From contig CM068827.1 in NCBI GenBank assembly GCA_028554795.2, positions 141,137,251 through 141,201,250 of the forward strand: a stretch of DNA of 64,000 nucleotides, given 5' to 3'. Below, piece after piece: positions 49,914 through 61,200 of this stretch (within the stretch, counting starts at the first letter, position 1; every line of letters begins with the position of its first letter). Position numbers and translations under genes: made by a program. The notes beneath the pieces are model-generated. The model was not told the DNA's origin, searched no databases, and was given only the letters and a program-made list of their open reading frames with translations. Source of the DNA: Sinohyriopsis cumingii (Eukaryota; Mollusca; Bivalvia; Unionida; Unionidae).

Positions 49914-51330
49914 GTGTGTGCTTGTCTATTGAAGTTCGAGCAATTTAGGGTGGGATCCCAATGATAAAACGGGTCATATGCTATATAAGCAAATTAATAC
50001 TTGGAAAAACAGAAATAGGTCAAGCAATATGCGTGGCTTTTTGATGTTTCTACTCTTCTTTTTTCTTAATTATCGCTTACAAAATCTAGATGAACCAAGA
50101 AACCTGACAGATTCAGAAAAATAAGGTTAATGTTTTTTTTTTCAAAGCAACCAAAAATAAATTGATCATCAATAAATAAATATATTTTATAAAATTTCAG
50201 ACCCTACCTAATCTAACAGAGTTATTCCCCTTGACGCTGTCAAGTCCAAGGACTTTGTTATCGAGAAGGTCAACATTTCGATTACCCTGGCTTACAATAG
50301 AGTTATTTTCTGAAGTAAGATACCTTTGTTTGTATTTCTTTCAAAAATGCATTAATTGTAACGCCGATTTGCTTGTTGTACCGAAGGAGATAAAATAACC
50401 AAAATTGATATTTATAAACGAGCACTATTATAAAATACTGACGAGGTACCTCTAACCGCGTTACTTATCCTCGACATAATTATCTCCTTTACAATAATGA
50501 AATTTTACTTTTTGTTAATGCTTCTGCGAAAACGCCGATTTGGTTATATTATTTGCAACATATTGTATCGAAGGAGAGTAAATAGCGAAATGTTTGCCAG
50601 CTGCATTTATCGATGGAAATAGTATTTCTTCACCAGTCTATGTATTTACAGACTAATCGCCCTCCTTGCAATTATTTTACATCTTCCAGTGTTTCCACAA
50701 GCAGAATTTTGACTCTACGTGAGAACTCGTAAATTACGAAAATCATTATTATGTTTCTGGACATCAATATGATAGATTATAAGACCGTCTTCGATTGGTT
50801 CGTGGAAACATTCTAATATAAATCGGTGACTGTAATATATTTTCTTTAAAGCATTAAATTTAAGATAACCAGTACTATTGACAGCACCGACTGGTTTTTT
50901 TAGTCGACAGTGTCTAATAATACCATCACGAGATGCTTCCTAATTTTCGATGATAAGATATTTAACAAATTCTTTTTGCTCCATTTATATATAATATTGT
51001 TTGTCTAAATCATTATTTTGAAACTCTTGCTATATAGTATTCAGCGTTTCTTATAACTTTATCATTATTATCATTGTTATTTTTTGTCATAATATCCTCC
51101 TGCTCTCTGTATTTTTTACCTCCACATCGCACACACAACTGTGTTTCTCCTCTAACTCCAACACCTCATTTCAAACACGGTTTTGATCCTAAACTCCCCT
51201 TCCGTAAGCTTTGTGACTGATGCCCGCATAATTCATTTACACAAGCTCTGTTACAAGGATTTGTATAGCCTACACTTGTTCTTTGTTTGTATATATAATA
51301 TTTTGATTAAAATGTTTGTCTTAGTTATAA
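49914..51330. other. Element A interior without a recognised gene
   Basis: Very AT-rich, no coding segment recognised. Two related blocks containing AACGCCGATTTG(C/G)TT and GTACCGAAGGAGA or GTATCGAAGGAGA lie at about 50,360 and 50,530, a diverged duplication. Confidence 0.5.
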
Positions 51331-51332
51331 TG

Positions 51333-53045
51333 TGGAGATATTATCGGCGATTAAGATTAAACCCACTGAATACAGATTCGATCTTGACAGAAGAACTCCT
51401 GACTTGCGGAGGCGAGCTCTAGTTGATCCGATGAAAACTCTGATTAATAATATTTGAGATGCTAAAAAAGAATTTCGCCACGATGGTGCATCTCACGTGT
51501 GGTCAACATTCAAAATCATACGCAACACGGCTGGTGTCAATGAAGTAACCGATGCTACAATGAACGATGATCGAGCGGAAAAGATTATTGATTAACTCGA
51601 CGATAAAAATATTTTTTCAGAATAAAGTTTGTTGTTCTATCAAAAACAGACAATACTTGGATTATCCGCAACAGATATGACCATGTCTTTCATAATGAAA
51701 CATTTGCCGTATTAAGTAAAATTCCCAAGCCAGGAATGATCACTGGTATTGACCAACCGTATTACGAACGAGCGTATCCTATGACCGCGGTTATTTATGG
51801 AATTTATTTGCTAAATGATAAACCCAGCGTCAATGATCTTGCGCCGATGAAATAGTCAAAGCTAAATTGTGTATCCGAACGAGTAATGGAACACTTTACA
51901 AACGCGATACGTGAAAATGGCTTAACGAAGCAGCGACGTGAAAAAATAAACAAATGGGCTGAATAAGTCAAGTATACCGGAGTTCAATAAATGATGTTGC
52001 TGAATTAGGAAAGAAATTAATATTGGTAGTAATAGTAAATGCGATAACCAGATAAATTTTGTATGAATCAAAGAATAAATCGAGGGGAGATTCAATTGAA
52101 ATTATTGATCATAATGCACATATATGGACTAGAACAGTAACAATATTTCCACGAAATCGAACTACTAAATTTTACCATGGAGACATGTTTGATTTTATTG
52201 ACGAAATAAGTACGAACGATTCTGTATCAGAATGGTTATTTCGGAGTTCTGAAAACGATCATGAAGTGTTTAGACCAGTTGGAAGTATCTGTACCGAATA
52301 ATAAAGTAAGTTTGATCAGTTTGTAAGACCTAACGGCAAAACATATCTTAAAGAATATCTCCACGAAAAAATGAAAAATCTTGCGCGGCGATATTTATTG
52401 CCGAATCCACATGACGATGTGAACAATTGCTGATTAATTGTTTTACTGTTCCGTCTGTCGCAGCTCATTTTGCTCAGAAGAAAACTTCGTGGAAACCAAC
52501 ATGCTCTGAATTTCTTGAATATGTGCATCTAAGCTGCTGCGAATACCGACACGGTGGATTTTGGAATACTAAATACAAACACAATGATGTTGTCTGGGTT
52601 GATATGGTTGCATGCTATCCGGGAAGTTTGTTTGGTATGGGAAAGTGTTCTGTGTATTTTAAGAGATTTGGACATTCCACACACGAGATGACCAGAGTAT
52701 CGGCAAATGGACCATTACCCGATTTTTATTTGACAAGATTCGCGTGTATCGAGTCATTCGAGTTTGCTAAAGGTCTTCATCCGATCTGTTATGTTTGATT
52801 TGGTAGACATTTTTCAGAAAAAAGTCGGGCACCAATAGTACTACTGATATCGCTGATTGTAAGTGAAGCAATTATATCATACCGTTCTCAGAAAGAAGTT
52901 TGGTTACCGCCACAAAAGGAATAGTCTGAATAAGATCCTGATATAACTGATTATGAGAATAAAACAGCAAAGGATCTTGGCAGAAAAATAATCGGTAAGT
53001 TTACCCAAGGAGGGGCATATGATCAAAAACGACATTGTACAAGAT
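51333..53045 (+). pseudogene. Element A: divergent B-family DNA polymerase remnant
   Basis: Coding pieces on the + strand in shifting frames: DLRRRALVDPMKTLINN near 51,400; DQPYYERAYPMTAVIYGIYL and CVSERVMEHFTNAIRENGLT at about 51,750-51,960; IIDHNAHIWTRTVTIFPRNR at about 52,100; then an open stretch 52,427-52,798 with VVWVDMVACYPGSLFG, a motif-A-like D-x2-x-x-YP block, and SVYFKRFGHSTHEMTRVSAN. A tail IIGKFTQGGAYDQKRHC follows near 53,000. Motifs B and C are not visible; the gene seems cut before the ATPase. It differs clearly from the polymerase of element B. The polymerase call rests on motif A and overall resemblance and could be wrong. Confidence 0.45.
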
Positions 53046-53055
53046 TAATTATAAC

Positions 53056-53562
53056 CAGTCAAACATCATCCAGCGTTACCAAATTCTATCAGAGCAAGTA
53101 TCATAGGCCCATATGGGTCTGGTAAAACACAATTGTTACTTAATTTGATAATGAGATGGATCAAATGGGATAAATTGTATTTAGTAGCTACATCCGTAGA
53201 TGATCAGGGATGCTACGAAGTGCTTAAAGATTTTAATTAAAATGCAAAATTGTTAAATGAAGAAGGCGATGATATTATTGTATTAATGATATTGATGAAG
53301 CCCCATCGGTAGATGACTGATGGATTTATTAATAATTTAGTAGTTTATGATGATGTGATGCTGGACAAACAATCAAATCCAGCAAGAATATTTTCTCGAG
53401 GCACGCAAAAGAAACACAGACGTGATTTATGTTACTCAACTATTTACATAAATACCAAAAGTGATCCGAGACAACTGTAATATTTTAGTTGTATTTAACG
53501 GAGTTGATACACATACTCTGCGAAATATTCATCAGACATAGTGTAGTGGCGACATGGATATA
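53056..53562 (+). pseudogene. Element A: FtsK/A32-type packaging ATPase remnant
   Basis: Walker A IIGPYGSGKTQLLLNLIMRW at about 53,101-53,160 and a Walker B-like NNLVVYDDVMLDKQ at about 53,332-53,372. Between them are KLYLVATSVDDQGCYEVLKD and a stop at about 53,239. After Walker B comes FSRGTQKKHRRDL. It is about 170 residues with frameshifts, shorter than usual. In Polintons and related viruses this ATPase pumps DNA into the capsid. Its place just inside the right inverted repeat, on the same strand as the capsid genes, fits such an element. Confidence 0.75.
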
Positions 53563-53689
53563 ATTAAATTAAAAAATTTGTTTTCGCGAGCACAGTCAAC
53601 CCCACACGGATTTATAACAATAAATTGACACGACCCCCGATCACGATATCGTATAAGCCTTGATAAATGTTTTGGATGAGACAAAAACA

Positions 53690-53874
53690 TATAGCAGCAG
53701 AGGGGGTGCGAGTATGTTGAAGCGTCACGGTGGGTAAACACGCACGCATAGTTTAAAAAAAAAAACAGCAAAGATAAAAAAGTAACAAAACAAAGCTAAC
53801 CCGGTAGAGAGTGACTCCCGGCTGGTTAGAGGTTTTGGTTTGACGTTATTTGCCCCTATTTTTTCGTTTTCGTA
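53690..53874 (-). repeat. Right terminal inverted repeat of element A
   Basis: Reverse complement of 45,293-45,480 with scattered differences: GCAGCAGAGGGGGTGCGAGT, AACCCGGTAGAGAGTGACTC and GGTTAGAGGTTTTGGTTTGA are all shared. Confidence 0.9.

Positions 53875-53876
<2 letters not shown>

Positions 53877-53961
<85 letters not shown>
53877..53961. repeat. (TA)n tract bordering element A on the right
   Basis: TA repeat between the right inverted repeat of element A and the truncated capsid gene of element B. Confidence 0.96.
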
Positions 53962-53963
<2 letters not shown>

Positions 53964-53964
53964 G

Positions 53965-54800
53965 TGGTATTTGCGTAAAATGACAGTGTTGACGTCGTTT
54001 CAGACTGCATAAACGAGAACAATCGTGATTATGCAGTCATTGAAGTTGTTAGCACGTACATCCACAAATTCAGTGTTGACAACTCAACTTTGTCAGCAGT
54101 ACCTCTTGTGCGCTAAAATGCATCGTTGGCCTTCTTCTTATGGTATAAGGTGGCTGTGTATTTAGCTCTAAAAATAACTTTACGACATATGACATCTCTA
54201 CAAAAACCAGATAAGTTATTGAGTGGAGTTGCACACAAACACCTCAAAGAAGCACTAATGAGTTGTGATCCACGCTGTGCAAATGCAAAACTTAAATTAG
54301 CATACACGTTAATGATTATTGCTTGTACATCTGCGCTATTGTTTTTAGCATGATTTCGAGGCCGTCCAAGAGTATACGGTCTATAATCAGATTTGTAAGT
54401 TGTATTTTTGACAAACAGCATTGTTGGACCAGCTGTTTCATGTAATCCTCGCTGTATCTGGCAAGTCTAATAATCGTTGTAGCTACATATATGTTGTCAA
54501 GAACTGATTCGAATTCTTTTCCATCCACGGAATAACGTGCGCTGTTAAATAGCGCCCTAATACCTTTGTCGACAAATCCCACTTGGGCATCAGCACCATA
54601 ATTGTCATCATCGGCCTGTATCCGTTTTTCCTCAATATCCAATAATGTCTCACAGGGAATGAGAAACTTTAGCGTGTGCTGCACTTGCATTATATATTTT
54701 ATTGAGTAGGTCTCTGACCGGGTATGAGTTATACTGAAAATCTCTTTTACTTCGATCTAAAAACACGGGCGCGTCCATGTCAAATGCAGGACCAGATATA
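53965..54800 (-). pseudogene. Element B: major capsid protein-like gene, truncated
   Basis: On the minus strand FDMDAPVFLDRSKRDFQYNS (about 54,790) is followed, after a frameshift, by VGFVDKGIRALFNSARYSVD and IYVATTIIRLARYSEDYMKQ. In the next frame come TMLFVKNTTY.. and LSGFCRDVICRKVIFRAKYT, then DKVELSTLNLWMYVLTTSM. These blocks line up in order with the capsid gene of element A and with the Polinton major capsid family. The gene stops at the (TA)n at 53,961, so the C-terminal jelly roll is missing. Confidence 0.7.
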
Positions 54801-54869
54801 CCTTGTGTAAAACCGTTTGGTAGCTTTGATACTCAGATTCTCAGCCGTAATCTAATTCCCATCGCCTGA

Positions 54870-55240
54870 TTTGCACACTGAATCTGCTAATCGTTGTTGA
54901 GCGGCTTCATTAATGATGTTACTAAATGCATATTTTCGTAACTGCTTTTGGTTGTGTTCGAGTTACTAATCGTTGTAGTCGGTCTCGAATTGATAGAATG
55001 GCTCGCTAATACTAGATTTTTCATCCGATCCGTAGCAACGTTTTTGATAATATCAATTATTCCCATTCCAACTTGTTCAGCAATTATTGTAGCGCCAGAA
55101 GCCAGAGCCCTGAACACCTTTGGTGGGCTGGGATCAATCCATGAACAAGATCACTGAGGCCAGTTCCGTACTTTGTCGCACTAACGGATTTTCCCACGTT
55201 AATAACGCGCACGGGTCTCACATATCCAAGTACGAATAAA
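54870..55240 (-). pseudogene. Element B: small capsid protein (pX-like) remnant
   Basis: Minus-strand VRPVRVINVGKSVSATKYGT then GLSDLVHG, a frameshift, and VFRALASGATIIAEQVGMGI then IDIIKNVATDRMKNL. It matches the element A protein at 46,599-46,961 in order (YGxGLxDxxxG, then FRxxA..A..IAxQxGMxxIDxxxxN). Stop near 54,887. Confidence 0.6.
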
Positions 55241-55619
55241 ATTTGAATATTAAATGTCAAATGGATTTCTTTTTATGGTTGTATCGTCAATGTTTCACTG
55301 CTGAGCAAATCAACTATGTACCCGCCTTGATCCACAAGGGATGTTTGTAAACAGACTACTATGAAATGGAAGATGCATAGGTTCCGCAGTCGTAATCGAT
55401 ATTAAATAACATGCATCCACAGTTGGTGAAAACCAAAACAGTATATAACCCTGGACTGCCACACCTGTCGTTTCAGACATGCTTTCATATCAACCATTGA
55501 TAGAGTCATAAGTTTAATTAATCTGCATTGCTGAGGTAATCATCACAATATCAGGCACGATATTATATCCCATGCGTAAAACTTGTTTGTCGTGTGAAAT
55601 ATTGTCATTCCAACCTAAA

Positions 55620-55950
55620 GCTCATCTTATTGACGATCGTGCAATGTCAGTCGCATATGGTGCAGATTTAATCGAGTAACAGAGGTTAGTGTGGGTTCAT
55701 TCTCGTGTATGAAGACTGAAGAGTCTTTATAGACCAGCAGAAAACTTCTCCGTCGAATTTCTTCATTATGCGTTTCAATAACGTATGCGCCGGCAGGAAG
55801 ATAAAATTTTGCCACGATGCGCAATCATCCATCGAAATCCCAAACGGGTGTGATCGGATATTTGGCCAGCTGTAATAAACTCTTAGCGATGCTATTGCGA
55901 TCTCAAGTGTGTGTGATTCACCAGCGATAACAGGTACAGAAATAAATCAC
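55620..55950 (-). pseudogene. Element B: penton/minor capsid-like fragment
   Basis: Minus-strand HTLEIAIAKSLLQLAKYPIT then PVWDFDG, a stop, and LRIVAKFYLPAGAYVIETHN followed by EEIRRRSFLLVYKDS. The LPAGxYxIE..NxEI pattern resembles the N-terminal part of Polinton minor capsid (penton) proteins. A similar LPAGSYRAITV piece ends the capsid frame of element A at about 47,800. The call is tentative. Confidence 0.4.
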
Positions 55951-56089
55951 ACCGAAGTCTGGTTTCGTTGATGAGCTTCTGATCATCGGCATCACGCTCT
56001 GGGCTGTATTTACCACAACCTAATTCATGTCCGCATAGTCTTTGTTCAAAACACTCGATCGTTTCAAAACTCATCATCGGTGTACGAAA

Positions 56090-56940
56090 TTCGCTCGCCG
56101 TACACATTATTGATATCTTCAGCAAGTTCATGCATTAGCGCATGATATGTATTTCTGTCCATGATGTCATTGGTAACCAGTCGCTGACAAAAGATGTGGT
56201 CCCATTAATGACTTATGTTGCCTTGTTGCCCGCACGAACTGGTCCCACAATCGTTTCCATTCGATCAGCAAAGGTCTTAGGGATCACACAGTCCATCGTT
56301 TCCTTCTCCTTGGTTTGGTTGCTCCTCTGATGTGGGTGCAGCAGGTCGTTTAGGTGTGGTTGCACATGTCGTTTTGGATGTTGCTGGTACCACCTTCCTA
56401 CTTGCTTTATTTATCTATTCGGCTTGTTCTTCCTCGCGTCTTGATTGTTGGTCCATCCATTTTTCTGTATTTGTTCTTGTTCTTTGGATGCTTCGTTGTT
56501 GTTGAGATCGTGTTTGCTGTTCCTGATATGTACGTTGTTCCTCTTGCATTTTTACCATATAATCTTTTACGTTGAAAGGGCTGGTAAAAGCATTATCTAT
56601 AGGGTTGAAGATAGACTGGCGAGACGTTTCGTTAAAGTATTTTGCCGGTGTTTGCATCTGTAACTGATACTCGGGTGGTACGTGCAGTATTATTTTAATT
56701 GCTTCTCTAACATATTCATCCATAGCACATGTGCATTTTATATCTACTAGCGCCGCTATTCCCTTTGCAGTTTCCTTTGTTGGAGAAAATGTTTGTGCAA
56801 AACCGGCTGTGAGGTCTTCTAGTTTAGTTTGTCGCGACTGTAATATATCTTTGTCACTTTATCGACATACAATAATATTTTGAATCAGTTCTTGGTATAC
56901 ATGAGTGGCTTCACGGCGTCGTTTCCCATACTCTTCTGTG
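56090..56940 (-). pseudogene. Element B: coiled-coil and AGN-motif structural gene
   Basis: On the minus strand, a start like GKRRREATHVYQELIQNII with SRQTKLEDLTAGFAQTFSPT, then an open part MDEYVREAIKIILHVPPEYQ (56,723 down) with a Gln-rich coiled coil MVKMQEEQRTYQEQQTRSQQ, and after a frameshift KTFADRMETIVGPVRAGNKA. It shares its three-part layout (helical start, Gln-rich middle, RAGN block) with 45,494-46,612 of element A, but the sequence is well diverged. Confidence 0.6.
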
Positions 56941-57211
56941 ACATCAGAGGCAGACATGTTATATGATTGTTTTTGATTGTGAAATTGACGTGTCCAAAAC
57001 CGGTATGATATTTAACCCTGCAAGTTCCAGTCAAATCACCATGGAGTAAATATCCCGATGATAAACATAGCATAATAAAAATTACAGCGGGCCCGGTACA
57101 CGGCTGAATATACGAGTTTATTCTAACAGTCAACCAAATCCTGGTGAGGCACCTGTGATTCATGCTATCGACATGACCTTGCTTATAAGGCATCAAATTA
57201 TATCCTTTCAC
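56941..57211 (-). other. Element B: unassigned open frame
   Basis: A minus-strand frame starting MKGYNLMPYKQGHVDSMNHR with a hydrophobic middle (AVIFIMLCLSSGYLL). It is placed where a Polinton might carry a small gene, but no catalytic motif of the maturation protease is visible. It may be chance. Confidence 0.25.
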
Positions 57212-57243
57212 GCCAACACGCTCATGTCGCTGTCATATATGAC

Positions 57244-58022
57244 TTGCATGCGATTACGGTACATGGTGCTGATAAACGAATCGCAAGATGGGTTGTCAAA
57301 GGAAGTATGAAAGTCATAATTGCACTGGAACAGTTAGCAATTGCGGCAAAGGTCACTCATGGGGTTGCTCGAACATGGTTGTCCAAACAGGCATTGTGGC
57401 AAATGTACCTGCCAGTACAAAGAATAAAATCACATGGGTAGTTTGATTTATATACACCTAAGGAGGCAGATCATACTGTTTTATTGTTTCTTCAATATCG
57501 TTGTGCCGTTTGATCGACAGTGTCGATTTCGCACCGATAAGTACGCGCTTAACATTGTTGATGTAGCCTGCAAATACAAAAATATGAGCCGTTGACGTCA
57601 AAAGATTCTGCAAGTGTTGCAGATGTACCCAAACGCATTTATGGCCACGGCTGTTACAAATGGATCCAAGTAAATAATTTTTCAGATCTGTTACTGTGTT
57701 GTTGATCAAACATTGAGTACGAGTTCGTGATGAACTTTCAAACATCCATCTTGACCAAGCCGTTGTTCGGCGATTTAATTGCGCATTTGCGGGACGATTA
57801 TTACGTCATCAGTACGCACAGGAGTTGTTCATGAAGAATCAGCTGTCTCACGAATGGGTACCACGTCTTCCATTAGTCATATCAGCAATAAACAATGAGG
57901 ATACACCACGACTGGATTACAACCAGCTAATGCGATTCAACAAAAGACTCACAATTACTCGGAAAATGATCTCAAAGCCGGCGCCATTACAACTACACCG
58001 AGAAAAGATTGTATCTGTATGA
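57244..58022 (+). pseudogene. Element B: retroviral-type integrase (Polinton INT), inactivated
   Basis: The N-terminal part THGVARTWLSKQALWQMYLP leads to FDLYTPKEADHT. The core starts DKYALNIVDVACKYK (first Asp at 57,560, kept), then in another frame YEPLTSKDSASVADVPKRIY and a worn second-Asp region (LQMYP..DPSK / IQVNN). Next comes QAVVRRFNCAFAGRLLRHQY, where the codon at 57,768-57,770 reads Arg at the place of the catalytic Glu, and then HEWVPRLPLVISAINNEDT. Frameshifts and stops plus the lost Glu mean it is inactive. In Polintons this enzyme inserts the element into the host genome. It is convergent with the polymerase on the minus strand. Confidence 0.85.
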
Positions 58023-58229
58023 ACCACGAGAGTTAGAAGGCGGACACTGTTGATCAATTGACCCAGTATTGTCCTTCAATGTGTTTACGATTTTTGAACG
58101 GATTGATACTCCAAGATAACCAACATAATGTGTTTGGAACTGTCACTGGTGGAACAAAGCCTCCCAGCCGAACATTTGTTCGAGTGGAATTGCAGTTGTT
58201 CCAACGATTACGGTACTGCCGCAAGAAAA

Positions 58230-61200
58230 CACCATAACATGTTCATAAATCGCTTTCCGCAAATTGATTGACACAGCATGATGGGCAAACGCGTAGATGG
58301 TGATACCATCGGGGAGTATCCATCGCTTGGTTTCAAGCTGGGATAAACTCTATTTAGTTCATCGATAAACACTCATGCGATGTTTCTGACACCGTACCAT
58401 ATTTGCCATGTGTGAGAATTCACGTCCGTCTCGAGGACATTCCACGTACAGTTCATGTTTGAGATCTTGCTGCCCAATAACTCGTGGAACGCCTTTTTGC
58501 TCTCTTTATTTTTTAGAGGCGTGTTGTCAACCAAACTTTAGGTCGCAGTCCTAAATATTCTTTGACTGGTTTACATGAGAAATTGATTGTCTTTCAACTA
58601 AACAAAAACCTTCTTATTGGTGTTACTGAACAACGGATGTTTTTTCTGGTAATATCTGTTATTAAATTCGTTGACCAAATATAGTTGTGTCATGTCTACG
58701 TACACATGGCTGGTTGTGATATGCATCGCCAGCGAGTCAGTGTTGGTGTACATCATTTTCACCCGATCCTGGTAAAACGTTTTGATCTTGTCTTAGGAAA
58801 ACTCGTATTGTTGCAGCTACGATAAGTCCAGTACGGACGAACCAACATATATTGGTTTTGTCACCTTGGGTTTCGACTTTTTACTGTGAACGGCATCAAG
58901 TCCACCATCGAAAATCTTTTGAGAGTCAAAGGCCGGGTACGCGTGGAGTCTTCAAAGTCTGTCTTGTTCACTATCATGGACAATGACGACTAAGATTCGT
59001 TTGTGCAGATTATCTGTGGTTTTTTCGAATACGGAAATGTTCTTGAGTTTACAGAAATCTTTTTCAAATTCATTTATGGCCTTATCTGGATGTACGGTGC
59101 CATCCAGGTATGCTGGAGAAATTAAAACAGTCGATGGATCTTGGTTACACGCATACCCGATTGCAAATACAGCTGGATGTTTCGTATGTGCACTACATGT
59201 GTTTTCTCCCTTAGATTTGGTACTACTTTGATGTATGCGGTATATTTATGTCTACATTCACCAACGATCAAGCACTGGTACGGGGATAATCACGTACCAG
59301 ACACCAACAAGACTTCTGGTGACAGCGGATAATTGTTGTGCTCTTCGTGTATATGTTCAGGGTAACCTAGATCAACTTCAGAGAAGTAAACGTGGTCACT
59401 GTTGATGCTGTAATGGTTTATGTGTGTGAGAAGCGAAGCTTCCGTGGGATCAATCCACTCAAACCCGCATATGTTTGCATGATTGCCAATTCAAAAGGTT
59501 ATTTATTGCTAAATATATGACGTAACAGCTATGAGCAATGGGGTCATATCCATCCATGTTTCTGTTGTTGGCACCTGCATATATGTTACTTGCCATTGAA
59601 ATCCCGCCACAAACAGAACGCTCAATACAATGATGTTGGTCAATGTCGGTGAGCAATTCCAACTTGATTTTGGTTTCGTACAACAACGCATCCCATGCTA
59701 TTCTTGGTGACAAGAAGTAATGTGCAGGATCGAGCTTATACACGTGCATGGCAGTGTCATTAAATTTCTCAAGGACGTCATCCAGCAACAACACATCATT
59801 GCGCAGATACAGATCGTGATAGTCACCAATATATTTACACTAGAATGCCTTCGCGATCATGTGACTTATAACACGCTTCCATTGGTGGCATCTGAGTTTC
59901 TGAAAATCTGGTCCAGTCGCTCATTTACTTGTATGAATACACACCTTTTCTCGTCAGCAGATCTCTGTTGGGGAACAATACTTATGAGTGGTTGCGAACT
60001 TCTCCGCCACTTCATTGTTCATAACTTGTTCACGAACGAAAGTAGAAACTGTAACGAATCGATGAACTGCAGTTGTCCCAGATTAAGAGTTAAATATATT
60101 TCCATGTTGATGGGGATGACGCTTATCGGTGAGTTTGAGACCGTGGCTATTGCTTGCATTATTAAGTGGCCATCATACCCACGCAAGTTATGAAACACTA
60201 CATGGATTTTGTTTCGTTTGGATAAATCCTCAAATGTAGATTGTATACGCTATGTGCGGCTCATCTGCAAGCGCAATTGACTTGATAGTGATCACAGACT
60301 TTGGCATCGGTGGCGCTGAAAGCTTCTTCACAGATCTAGTAATGAGTGACTGAGGAGAACTCACGAATGTAATAACCATTCAAAATCAAGTATGTTGGTG
60401 AATCGAGCTGTTGTCGAGTCTACTTCATTGTAACATCGAGCGACATAAAAAACACATTGACCGAGTCCTTACCGCAATACAACAGTATTGGCGCAGTTTA
60501 CCTGTCACACATAACTACTATGTAACAAAATCCGCGTAGAACATATTCAGTGACTTGCATTGTTTGGTCATTGTTGGACGCGTTTGTGTCTGTCACATCA
60601 ACATTAAGATAGTTAAAGACGGCATAGATGATATAATGAAATTTCATATTTCGTTGCATTGCAGTGATATTGATTCTCTTTTCACCCTGTTCTGAAATTA
60701 TTATCTGCTGCAAAGTTTCACTAATAGCACCACAGTAAAAATCAAGGGTTGTGAGCAGCTGCTCGGTGTTAAATACATGCATGCAACGTCTGCAGGGATA
60801 TCTCTTACGTGTGTTCTTACTATGTGGGTCAATCAGCCGGGCAAGATTCTTTGTTTATGCGTAGTTCGATACCCATTCTGATTCTTTTTCTATCATTAAG
60901 CAGCAAAAAAATCAATCTGGATTCGCCTTTCTCGTAAGTGAACACATTAACATAGATACTATGGTTATTTGCTTCCAATTTGTTAGTGTGGATTTGGTAA
61001 CCTGCAGGGGAAATTTAATATTACCAAGGTAGAGTCCACCCAGGTGCTATCGATATTTTTGAGGCAGGTCGTGGTTATCATTAGACGAGAGTCCATCCCG
61101 CTCCTGCATTGGTGTATTTCTCCAACGTCTCAAGAATATTTTCAATACCTTTCTTAATTTCGTCATTGATGGTGCATATTTCGCTATGGTTCAGGATTGC

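Larger units (their letters stand above)
45293..53874 (+). mobile_element. Element A: decayed Polinton/Maverick-like element with TIRs
   Basis: An 8.6-kb block bounded by inverted repeats of about 185 bp and, outside them, by (TA)n on both sides. Inside, all on the + strand: a coiled-coil/AGN-motif gene, a small basic capsid protein, a major-capsid-like gene, an LTxxQ-repeat protein, a small Ala-rich basic protein, a divergent B-family polymerase and a packaging ATPase. No integrase was found. The order and types are those of Polintons or adintoviruses. Every large gene is broken, so the element is a fossil. A SINE inserted at 49.66 kb is younger. Confidence 0.82.

Noticed and set aside
56941-57211. 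Adenain-type maturation protease of element B
   Set aside because: The position is suitable but no His-Asp-Cys motif can be seen.
57458-57745. Minus-strand frame of 95 residues in element B
   Set aside because: It is the shadow of the integrase core, which is clearly coded on the + strand here.
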